Origin: Microbacterium ureisolvens
Lineage (GTDB): Bacteria; Actinomycetota; Actinomycetes; Actinomycetales; Microbacteriaceae
NCBI RefSeq assembly: GCF_019511645.1
Contig: NZ_JAEUAX010000004.1
Span: 124,001 to 188,000, forward strand
DNA length: 64,000 bases
Reading direction: 5' to 3'
Each line of letters begins with the position of its first letter. Position 1 is the stretch's first letter. A program made the translations under genes and the position numbers. The notes beneath the pieces are model-generated. The model worked only from the letters and a program-made list of their open reading frames with translations, was not told the DNA's origin and did no database searches. Of this stretch, positions 50,696 to 58,416 are shown piece by piece.

Positions 50696-51685
50696 GTGCC
50701 GCAGACCTTCGCCGCGACCGATGCCGTCGAGCTCGCCGTCGTCGAACGCAGCGGATTCGTCGAGTCCCGGCACGCCGGTATCGCCCTCGTGCTCGCCCCC
50801 GACGGCACCATCGCCGAGAAGCTCGGCGATCCGTCGGCCCTGATCCTCCCCCGCTCCAGCCTCAAACCGCTGCAGGCGCTCGGGTGCCTCTCGGCCGGCG
50901 CTCCGCTCGAGGGCGAGCGACTGGGCCTGGCGACCGCGAGTCACTCGGGCACCGACCGCCACGTCGCGGTGGTCCGCGACATCCTCTCGATCGCCGGACT
51001 CGGCGAAGAGGCGCTGGGCTGCCCCGCCGCCTGGCCGGGCGACAGCGCGACCCGCGACGAGATGGTTCGCGAGCTGGGCCAGCCGGCGCGCATCCGCATG
51101 AACTGCTCGGGCAAGCACGCCACCATGCTCCTCACCAGCGTGGTGAACGGCTGGGACCCCGAGGGCTACCTCGCGCCGGAGCATCCGGTGCAGATCCTCG
51201 TCCGCGAGACCGTCGAGCGCCTGATCGGCGAGAAGGTCGCCGCGACCGCGGTCGACGGCTGCGGCGCCCCGGTCTACGCGATGACCCTCTTCGGGCTCGC
51301 ACGCGCGATCCACCGGATCGGCAACTCGTCGACGACGTCCCCGTTCGCCCTGCACCGCAGTGCCGGCGCCCTCGTCGAGGCGGTGCGGGCCGACCCGTGG
51401 ACCATCGACGGCCCCGGCCGTGCCGACACGATCGCCATCGAGCGGCTGGGCGTGTTCGCCAAGGGCGGCGCCGAGGGCGTCATGGTGATGGTCGCCCCGA
51501 ACGGCACCACGGTGGCGCTCAAGATGCTCGACGGCAGCGGCCGCGCCGCCACCGCCGTCGCCCTGCGGCTGCTCGAGCGGCACGGCGCCCTGGCCGCTCC
51601 GGACGTGGCCGACACGATGTCGAGGCTTCCGCTGGCCGTCACCGGCGGCGGACAGGCTGTCGGGGCCATCCGCCCCGCCTTCTAG
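50696..51685 (+). CDS. Asparaginase (L-asparaginase II family, Rhizobium AnsA-like)
   Basis: A 329-residue protein of the thermolabile asparaginase family (PF06089), unrelated to the E. coli enzyme fold. Visible family segments include SVVERSGFVESRHAGIALVL-like AVVERSGFVESRHAGIALVL, PRSSLKPLQALGCL, LATASHSGTDRHV and RMNCSGKHATMLL, the last with Ser/Lys residues proposed as catalytic. It likely hydrolyses asparagine to aspartate in the cytoplasm. It is 56 bases upstream of alanine dehydrogenase, suggesting an amino-acid nitrogen function for the pair, with separate ribosome loading signals. Confidence 0.9.
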   Translation: MPQTFAATDAVELAVVERSGFVESRHAGIALVLAPDGTIAEKLGDPSALILPRSSLKPLQALGCLSAGAPLEGERLGLATASHSGTDRHVAVVRDILSIAGLGEEALGCPAAWPGDSATRDEMVRELGQPARIRMNCSGKHATMLLTSVVNGWDPEGYLAPEHPVQILVRETVERLIGEKVAATAVDGCGAPVYAMTLFGLARAIHRIGNSSTTSPFALHRSAGALVEAVRADPWTIDGPGRADTIAIERLGVFAKGGAEGVMVMVAPNGTTVALKMLDGSGRAATAVALRLLERHGALAAPDVADTMSRLPLAVTGGGQAVGAIRPAF

Positions 51686-51741
51686 AGGCGCTCCCACCAG
51701 GAGCCCGAGCGCTCCAACGGCGGAGCGGAAAGGATCACACG

Positions 51742-52857
51742 ATGCGGATCAGCGTCCCCACCGAGGTGAAGAACAACGAGTATCGGGTCGCGCTCACTCC
51801 CGCGGGCGTGCATGACCTGGTGGCCTCCGGCCACGAGGTGTTCGTGCAGCGCGGCGCGGGCGAGGGCTCGTCGATGCCGGACGCCGAGTACTCCGACGCG
51901 GGAGCTGTGCTCCTCGATGATGCTGCCGAGGTGTGGGCGCGTGCCGAGCTGCTCCTGAAGGTGAAAGAGCCGATCGCGAGCGAGTACGGCTACTTTCGCG
52001 ACGACCTCGTGCTGTTCACATACCTGCACCTCGCGGCGGATCGCCCGCTCACCGAGCGCCTCGTCGCCGACGGCGTCACCGCGATCGCATACGAGACCGT
52101 CCAGCTCCCCGGCGGCGGGCTCCCGCTGCTGGCCCCCATGAGCGAAGTGGCCGGGCGTCTCGCTCCGACCGTCGGCGCCGCGACGCTGATGCGCTCAGCC
52201 GGAGGCCTCGGCCTGCTCATGTCGGGGGTGCCCGGCACGCGGCCGGCCACCGTCACCGTCATCGGGGGCGGTGTCGCCGGTGCCAACGCCGCCGTGATCG
52301 CTGTGGGCATGGGTGCGGACGTCACCGTCTTCGACACCAACGTTCAGCGTCTGCGTTACCTCGACGATCACTTCCAGGGCCGGGTCAAGACCGCCGCGTC
52401 GAACCCGCTCGACCTCGACCGGGCGGTCACCGCCTCGGACCTCGTGATCGGCTCCGTGCTGATCCCGGGCGCGAAGGCCCCGAAGCTCGTCACCAACGAC
52501 ATGGTGTCGCGCATGCGCCCAGGCTCGGTGCTCGTCGACATCGCCGTCGACCAGGGCGGCTGCTTCGAGGACACGCACCCGACGACGCACGCCGATCCCA
52601 CCTTCCCGGTGCACGGCAGCATCTTCTACTGCGTCGCGAACATGCCCGGCGCCGTGCCGAACACCTCGACGTCGGCGCTCACCAACGCTACGCTCCCCTA
52701 CGTCCGCCAGATCGCGCGGCGCGGCTGGCAGGAAGCGCTCCGAGCGGATGCTGCGCTGGCGGCGGGTCTCAACACGGTGGGTGGGCGCGTGGTCAACGCG
52801 GGCGTGGCGACCGCTCACGATCTCGAGCTCGCTCCGCTGGATGCCGCCCTGGTCTAG
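51742..52857 (+). CDS. ald: Alanine dehydrogenase
   Basis: A 371-residue NAD-dependent enzyme interconverting alanine and pyruvate with ammonia. It starts MRISVPTEVKNNEYRVALTPAGV (substrate-binding Arg), continues with LLKVKEPIASEYGYF and LFTYLHLAADRPLTE, and has the dinucleotide fold VTVIGGGVAGANAAVIAVGMGADVTVFD. The C-terminal VDIAVDQGGCFEDTHPTTH and NMPGAVPNTST are diagnostic. GGAAAGGA provides a strong SD. A long hairpin follows at 52874-52903. Together with asparaginase it may help feed or recycle ammonia and pyruvate. Confidence 0.97.
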   Translation: MRISVPTEVKNNEYRVALTPAGVHDLVASGHEVFVQRGAGEGSSMPDAEYSDAGAVLLDDAAEVWARAELLLKVKEPIASEYGYFRDDLVLFTYLHLAADRPLTERLVADGVTAIAYETVQLPGGGLPLLAPMSEVAGRLAPTVGAATLMRSAGGLGLLMSGVPGTRPATVTVIGGGVAGANAAVIAVGMGADVTVFDTNVQRLRYLDDHFQGRVKTAASNPLDLDRAVTASDLVIGSVLIPGAKAPKLVTNDMVSRMRPGSVLVDIAVDQGGCFEDTHPTTHADPTFPVHGSIFYCVANMPGAVPNTSTSALTNATLPYVRQIARRGWQEALRADAALAAGLNTVGGRVVNAGVATAHDLELAPLDAALV

Positions 52858-52873
52858 CGACACGCACGGCCGG

Positions 52874-52903
52874 AGCCCTGGACTCCGGAGCGAGTCCGGG
52901 GCT
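52874..52903 (+). terminator. Terminator hairpin downstream of ald
   Basis: AGCCCTGGACTC (52874-52885) pairs with GAGTCCGGGGCT (52892-52903), 12 pairs with one G-U, around a six-base loop. Outer arms CGCACGGC and GCCGTGCG extend the potential structure. Confidence 0.75.
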
Positions 52904-52956
52904 TCGGAAGGCGCGGGACGAAGCCGTGCGTCCGCGCCCTGGCCGAGAATGGGGTG

Positions 52957-53073
52957 ATGACGGACCCACACGTGTGGACGGTCGAGGATCACCTGAAGGA
53001 TGCCGATCCGGCGGCAGTGCGGCTGTGGCGCCGCATCGATCAGACGAGTCCTCCGTCGATCGAGCGGGCGTAG
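52957..53073 (+). pseudogene. Truncated DUF5655-like gene remnant
   Basis: A 38-codon reading frame starting MTDPHVWTVEDHLKDADPAA. The first ~28 residues (to LWRRID) resemble the N-terminus of DUF5655-type proteins, after which the sequence enters the 3' end of the convergent APC permease (which stops at 53040) and ends at a TAG in antisense permease sequence. GAGAAT six bases before the ATG suggests the original promoter survives. I read it as a gene cut off by a deletion or insertion at about 53035-53040. The DUF5655 assignment rests on a short stretch and memory of the family. Confidence 0.5.
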
Positions 53074-54605
53074 TCCGCCGGGTCTTCGGGGACGAGCACC
53101 GGGGTGTCGCGGTTGAGGCTCTCGCCTCGGAAGAAGGCCTTCGCCCGGGGGAACAGGAACCAGAGCAGCATCAGGAGCACGCCGAAAGCCAACGATCCGA
53201 TGCCGAGCACGAACGTGCCGCCGATACCGAGCAGAACGGTGTACCCGTAGTCGACGTCGTACATGTCGATGGCCGACTGCACGAACGCGTAGGTGAGCAT
53301 CAGCGATCCCAGCAGCGGGAGCAGGAACCGGTAGAAGAAGTTCCTGGTGCTGTCGAACAGCTCCCGCCGGAAGTACCAGACGCAGGCATAGCCGGTGATC
53401 GCGTAGTAGAAGGCGATCGCCAGGCCCAGCGACAGGATCGAGTCCTGCAGGATGTTGTCGCTGATCAGGGTCATCCCGACGTAGTAGACGATCGCGACCA
53501 CACCCATGACCAGTGTCGAGAATGACGGCGTCTTGTACCTCGGGTGCACCGTGGCGAAGCGCCGGGGCAGCGCCTTGTATGCGGCCATCGCGAGCGTGCC
53601 GCGCGCGGTCGGCAAGATCGTCGTCTGCGTCGAGGAGATCGCCGAGATCATCACCGCGACCACGAGCACCCATCCGAGCGGCCCGAGCAGGCCGTCTTTG
53701 ATGGCGAGGAAGAAGTCGTCGGCGTTCGCCTCGTTGCCCAGGCCCGTGCCGGTCTCGCCGAGACCGGCGTACATCATGGCGGCCACCGTCACGCCGACGT
53801 AGGTGAACAGAAGGATCACGGTCGTCAGCAACGCCGCCCGGCCGGGGATGCGCTTGGGGTCCTTCGTCTCCTCGTTGAGGGCCAGGCACGTGTCCCAGCC
53901 CCAGTAGATGAACAGCGCCAGCAGGACGGCCTCGACGAAGCCGCTCCACTCGGTGAACGCGAACGGGTTGAACCACGACCAGTCGAACGGCGTCGGGTCC
54001 GGGGCGGTGCCGGCGAAGAACTGCCACAGCGCGGCGACGACGAAGATCGCCAGCGCGACGTACTGAATCGCGAGCAGCACGTTCTGGATGCGCTCGCCGA
54101 TCTCGACGCCTCGCCAGCTCACCCACGTCATGGCCGCGATGAAGACCACTCCGGTCGCGGTCACGAGGGGGACGTTGTCGGCGAGCAGCGCGTCATCGGG
54201 GTTTCCGACGATGCCGTCCACGAGCGCCCAGAAGTAGATGCCGGCGATCTGCGCGAGGTTCGCGAGTACGACCATGCCGGCGACGGCGACGCCCCATCCG
54301 CCCATCCAACCCACCCACGGCCCGAACGCCTTGGTGCCCCAGGTGAATGTGGTGCCGCAGTCGGGGACGTCGTTGTTGAGCTCTCGGTACGCGAACGCGA
54401 TGAAGAGCATCGGGATGAACGCGATGACGAACGCGATGGGCGCCTGCGCACCGACCGCCAGCACGACGAACCCGAGGGTCGCCACAAGCGAGTAGACGGG
54501 AGCGGTCGACGCGAGCCCGATGACGGTGGAACCCCAGAGTCCCAGCGTGCCGGCGGCGAGTCCTTTGCCCTCAGGCCGTTGCAGATCGATCGGGGATGTA
54601 GCCAC
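53040..54605 (-). CDS. APC family amino acid permease
   Basis: A 521-residue transporter with about 12-13 helices. The start GLAAGTLGLWGSTVIGLASTAPVYSLVATLG, the RELNNDVPDCGTTFTWGTKAFGPWVGWMGGWG segment (helix 3 region) and NEETKDPKRIPGRAALLTTVIL are characteristic of the APC superfamily. A cytoplasmic C-terminal tail follows (FRGESLNRDTPVLVPEDPADY). Substrate is unknown; an amino acid or polyamine is likely. The stop codon lies at the junction with the truncated gene on the other strand, and the C-terminal tail may have been altered by the same event. Confidence 0.88.
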   Translation of the reverse strand: MATSPIDLQRPEGKGLAAGTLGLWGSTVIGLASTAPVYSLVATLGFVVLAVGAQAPIAFVIAFIPMLFIAFAYRELNNDVPDCGTTFTWGTKAFGPWVGWMGGWGVAVAGMVVLANLAQIAGIYFWALVDGIVGNPDDALLADNVPLVTATGVVFIAAMTWVSWRGVEIGERIQNVLLAIQYVALAIFVVAALWQFFAGTAPDPTPFDWSWFNPFAFTEWSGFVEAVLLALFIYWGWDTCLALNEETKDPKRIPGRAALLTTVILLFTYVGVTVAAMMYAGLGETGTGLGNEANADDFFLAIKDGLLGPLGWVLVVAVMISAISSTQTTILPTARGTLAMAAYKALPRRFATVHPRYKTPSFSTLVMGVVAIVYYVGMTLISDNILQDSILSLGLAIAFYYAITGYACVWYFRRELFDSTRNFFYRFLLPLLGSLMLTYAFVQSAIDMYDVDYGYTVLLGIGGTFVLGIGSLAFGVLLMLLWFLFPRAKAFFRGESLNRDTPVLVPEDPADYARSIDGGLV

Positions 54606-54671
54606 AGGCCGACGCTATGGGGTGCGAGAAGCGCCGGTCAACATGTCGGCCCGACGGTCAGACCGGACATC

Positions 54672-57488
54672 TCACGACGGGAGGACAATGCGGACGGGAT
54701 CGGCCCCCGCAGAGATCAGCCACGCACGAGCGGCGCCCGGTTCGCAGTAGGGCGGCACCGCACGGAATCCGCTGAGGACCCTGAGTTCGGCAGCGCACGA
54801 CGTGTCGATCACGAGCTCGTGGTCGCCGCGCACGTCGGCGAGCAGACGCCAGTGTCGCTGCCAGTCGTCGGGCTCCCCCGCGACGACCACGCGCCCGCTC
54901 GCCGCCGCACCGGGATCCACCACATAGTCATCGATGCCGAGCACGCGCAGTCCGTGGGCTGACCAGGCCGCAAGCGCGCGCCGACCGGCCGGCGAGCGGC
55001 GGGCCACAACACCGGTGAGCGGTGTGCTGGGGATCCAGGCGGCCTGGGGCTCGAGCGGCTCGGGGATCATGGCCGGCGCGACAGCGAGCTGCAGCGTCCG
55101 CCCGTCGAGCCGTCCCCTCCCGGCGGGCGCGGAGGGATCGAACGTCGAAGGGTCTGCGCCCGCCGATGCGTGATCGACCCGCGTGGCATACGGCAGCACG
55201 AGCCGACGCGGGAAGAGCTCGGCGACGCGCGACACCGGCCCCGTCAGCCGGTGCGTGCCGATCACCACGAGCACGCCGGCGTCCGCAGCCCGGCGGACGA
55301 CGCCCTCGATCCGCTCGATGACGACCTGGGCGTACTCGGGCGGCAGACGAAGCGCGATCGCGTCGAGGTCATCGACGAGCACCGCCGCACCGCGGCGAGG
55401 CAGCTCCTCGTGCAGCGCCGCGACGGCGTCCCACAGCGCCTCCGGATGGGCCGGCAGGCGCACCATGGCCCCGCCCAGCTGGGCCGCGACGACGTCGAGC
55501 GCGTTCGACACCCCCGACGCCGGCCCACCGAGCACCAGCAGGCCGCGGTCGGACGCGCCCAGGAAAGCCACCGGCTGCCGCTGGCGCTCGGGCTCATCGG
55601 CCAGCCCGAGCAGCACGGCGCCGGCAGCGGGTGCATCCCGACCCGCCGCGGCTCGGGCCCCGAGTTCGTCGAGGGTGATCTGCCGCGGCAGGTCGGGCAG
55701 CCAGGGCCGACTCGGGGCGCGGTGTCCGATCTGCAACGCGGCAGCGGCCACATCGTCCGGACCGGACAGCGCGATGCGCACCTGGCGCGGACTGGCGTCG
55801 CCGGCGCGACGGACGAACGCCGTCCCGCGCCCTGAGAGCCCGCCGGGCAGGCGTGCGGCGTCGTCCGTTCCGAGCAGCGCCCGGCTGTCGGCCACGTCCG
55901 TGACGCGCAGGCTGATGCGCAGCGGGCAGTTCGCCAGCAGGTTGTCGCGAATCACCCCGGCCGCCCGCTGCGTGCCGAGGATGAGATGGATGCCGAGTGC
56001 CCGGCCGCGTGCGGCAAGGTCTGCGAACAACCCGTGCAGCTCGGGGTGGTCGGCCAGCAGGGCGGCGAACTCGTCGACCACCACGACGAGCCGCGGCAGC
56101 CGCACCCGAGGATCGCCGACGTCACGGGCGCCGGCGGCGGTGATCGCCGCTTCGCGACGGCGCAGCTCGGCTCGCAGGCTCTCGATCGCACGGCGGGCGC
56201 CCGAGCCGTCGAGGTCGGTGATAACCCCGCTGACGTGCGGCACGCCGGCAAGCCCGTCGAACGCGGTGCCGCCCTTGAAGTCCGCGAGCAGGAACGCGAC
56301 GTCGTCGGTCGAATGCGTCGCGCAGAGCGCGAGGATCCATGTGATCAGCAGTTCGCTCTTGCCCGCTCCGGTGACGCCTGCGACGACGGCGTGGGGTCCG
56401 TCGGCGACGAGGTCGACGATCACCGGCTCGCCGCGGTCCGCGCCGATCGCCGCGGCCAGCCCGCCCGGTGTCACGGGAAGGGAGGCCAGAAGCGGACCCA
56501 GTGCGATCGGCTCGGGCACCCCGCGCTGCAGTCCGAGACTGTGCTCGGCTCGAGCGGAGAGTTCGGCCGCTATCTGCTCCGCCTGCCCGCGCGCCACCGC
56601 TTCGACGCGCACGGGCACGACCTCGCCGGCGTGCTCGAGTCGTGCGACGTCCGGAGACGAGATCGTGAGCACCGCCTGGCACCGCGGCGGCAGCGGTTCG
56701 CCGAAGCGGCCGCGCGCGATGACCAGATCCGCATCCGCGGGGACCAGCTCGCCGGGTCCGACGACCGCGAGCGCCGATCCGCCTCGCCCCTCGCGGTGCG
56801 GCAATGCTTCCATCCAGTCGAGGCCTCGCCCCAGCGGTCCGAGGATGCGCAGTTCATCCGGGGCGAACGCGAGGCACGCCTGCAGCACGAGTGCCCGCTG
56901 GACCGCGGTGGCGAGCGTCTCGCCGCCGACGACCACTACGCCCGCCGCGAGCGGGAGGGTCACCGGTGCTCCCGTGAGACGAGCCGCGCGGCGACGCAGC
57001 TCCGAAGCATCCGTATCGCCGTCCCCACCGGTCACGCGGACGACGCTCGCGCGCTCGCCCTCGCCGATCACGAGCGCCGCGTCACGGCCGCCTCGCCAGA
57101 TCTCGCCCTCCCGCGTGATGAGACGGGCGACATCGGGATGCCGCGCCCACAGCTGCGCCCGCTCACCTTCGTGTCGCGCCGCCACCGCCGCAGCGACCTG
57201 CTCACGGGCGCGCACGGCGTCGGCTGCGGCGCGCCGGCCGTCGCGACGAGCGGCGCGCCGTGCGTCGAGCATGGTCGCGGCGGCGATCAGCGGACCGAGG
57301 AGCGCGAACCAGAGGGAGAAGAGCGAACCGGTGACGAGCCACAGCGCGACGGCGCCGACCACCGGCACGATGGCGGCCACCACCGGCAGGGGCGGGCGCG
57401 GGGGCGGCGTCCACTTCGCGGGGAGGGCGAGCGGCTCATCGTCGAGCATCCCACTGGTGGCGAAGGTCGAAGGGGCGGTCGAGCGCAT
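54672..57488 (-). CDS. FtsK/SpoIIIE (EccC-like) ATPase
   Basis: A 938-residue membrane-anchored ATPase. Two helices near residues 35-70 (VVAAIVPVVGAVALWLVTGSLFSLWFALLGPLIAAATML) precede a coiled-coil-like Arg/Ala region and an N-terminal nucleotide-fold half, then the FtsK domain with Walker A GVTGAGKSELLI, LLADFKGGTAFDGLAGVPHVSGVITDLDG and Walker B LVVVVDEFAALLADHPEL. A degenerate second ATPase-like half follows. This layout resembles type VII secretion EccC rather than DNA-translocating FtsK, which would have four helices and a gamma domain. No WXG100 or other ESX genes are seen. It sits next to a PP2C phosphatase. Confidence 0.85.
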   Translation of the reverse strand: MRSTAPSTFATSGMLDDEPLALPAKWTPPPRPPLPVVAAIVPVVGAVALWLVTGSLFSLWFALLGPLIAAATMLDARRAARRDGRRAAADAVRAREQVAAAVAARHEGERAQLWARHPDVARLITREGEIWRGGRDAALVIGEGERASVVRVTGGDGDTDASELRRRAARLTGAPVTLPLAAGVVVVGGETLATAVQRALVLQACLAFAPDELRILGPLGRGLDWMEALPHREGRGGSALAVVGPGELVPADADLVIARGRFGEPLPPRCQAVLTISSPDVARLEHAGEVVPVRVEAVARGQAEQIAAELSARAEHSLGLQRGVPEPIALGPLLASLPVTPGGLAAAIGADRGEPVIVDLVADGPHAVVAGVTGAGKSELLITWILALCATHSTDDVAFLLADFKGGTAFDGLAGVPHVSGVITDLDGSGARRAIESLRAELRRREAAITAAGARDVGDPRVRLPRLVVVVDEFAALLADHPELHGLFADLAARGRALGIHLILGTQRAAGVIRDNLLANCPLRISLRVTDVADSRALLGTDDAARLPGGLSGRGTAFVRRAGDASPRQVRIALSGPDDVAAAALQIGHRAPSRPWLPDLPRQITLDELGARAAAGRDAPAAGAVLLGLADEPERQRQPVAFLGASDRGLLVLGGPASGVSNALDVVAAQLGGAMVRLPAHPEALWDAVAALHEELPRRGAAVLVDDLDAIALRLPPEYAQVVIERIEGVVRRAADAGVLVVIGTHRLTGPVSRVAELFPRRLVLPYATRVDHASAGADPSTFDPSAPAGRGRLDGRTLQLAVAPAMIPEPLEPQAAWIPSTPLTGVVARRSPAGRRALAAWSAHGLRVLGIDDYVVDPGAAASGRVVVAGEPDDWQRHWRLLADVRGDHELVIDTSCAAELRVLSGFRAVPPYCEPGAARAWLISAGADPVRIVLPS

Positions 57489-57554
57489 GCGCCAAGTCCA
57501 CCGCGCGCCGACGCCCGACGGGTCGCCGCGGCCCAGATCTGTGGATCGCCGGGG

Positions 57555-58352
57555 TCAGTCCTCGGCTGTGGAGGAATCGCCGTCGGCGCGGCGGGCTACG
57601 TCCAGCACGATGATGGTGATGTTGTCTCGGCCGCCATTCTCGAGCGCGGCCTCGAGCATCGCGGATACCGCGTCAGCCGGATCGGCGTTCACTTCGAGGA
57701 AATGGCGGATGCCGTAATCGGTGAGCTCTTTCGTCAGCCCGTCGGAGCAGATCACGAAGCGGTCGCCGTCGAACGCGTCCAGGCGCACGTAGTCGGGCTC
57801 GACCCCGTCGCTCGGCCCCACGGCGCGGGTGATGACGTTGCCATAGGGATGATTCTCGGCCTCTTCGGGACTCAGGCGTCCTGCGGCGACGAGTTCCTGC
57901 ACGACGGAGTGGTCGGTGGTGATCTGGACGATCGCGCCATCGCGCATCAGGTACACGCGCGAGTCGCCGATGTTCAACGTGACCCAGTGGGGCGCATCCC
58001 CCGACGTGTCGAGGAACACGCCGGTCACCGTGGTGCCCGTCCCCTCATCGGTGGCCTCGGGGTGCGACGCGATGTCTTTGACCGCGCGCGCGAGGGCCTT
58101 CTCGATCGTCTTCGGCGTCACCGTGCCGCTGTCGGCGACGGCGTGGAGGCGCTCGATCGTGCTGGCACTGGCGATCTCGCCCCCGACATGCCCGCCCATG
58201 CCGTCGGCGACGACGAAGAGCGGATACGACGCGAACATCGCATCCTGGTTCACCTCGCGACGGCGTCCGGTGTCGGTTACGGCGGCCCAGGAGAGCTCGA
58301 GCACGCCACCGGGAACCGGGACGGCGAGAGACTGGGTGGAAACTTCGGGCAC
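57555..58352 (-). CDS. PP2C family Ser/Thr protein phosphatase (PstP-like)
   Basis: A 265-residue cytoplasmic phosphatase. All PP2C motifs are present: REVNQDAMFA, VVADGMGGHVGGEIAS, GTGTTVTGVF, LNIGDSRVYLMRDG, QITTDHSVVQ, ITRAVG, VICSDGLTKELTD and GRDNITIIVLDV, with the metal-binding Asp residues intact. There is no transmembrane segment, unlike mycobacterial PstP. The GTG start at 58352 has GGAGG seven bases upstream. It lies 66 bases upstream of the FtsK/EccC-like gene and probably shares its transcript, hinting at phospho-control of that ATPase; no kinase gene is in the window. Confidence 0.93.
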   Translation of the reverse strand: MPEVSTQSLAVPVPGGVLELSWAAVTDTGRRREVNQDAMFASYPLFVVADGMGGHVGGEIASASTIERLHAVADSGTVTPKTIEKALARAVKDIASHPEATDEGTGTTVTGVFLDTSGDAPHWVTLNIGDSRVYLMRDGAIVQITTDHSVVQELVAAGRLSPEEAENHPYGNVITRAVGPSDGVEPDYVRLDAFDGDRFVICSDGLTKELTDYGIRHFLEVNADPADAVSAMLEAALENGGRDNITIIVLDVARRADGDSSTAED

Positions 58353-58416
58353 GCCCTGTCCTCCCCGTCGGAATACGCCGAAGCCCTTCGCCCCCGCGTT
58401 CTCACATCCTAGTGGG

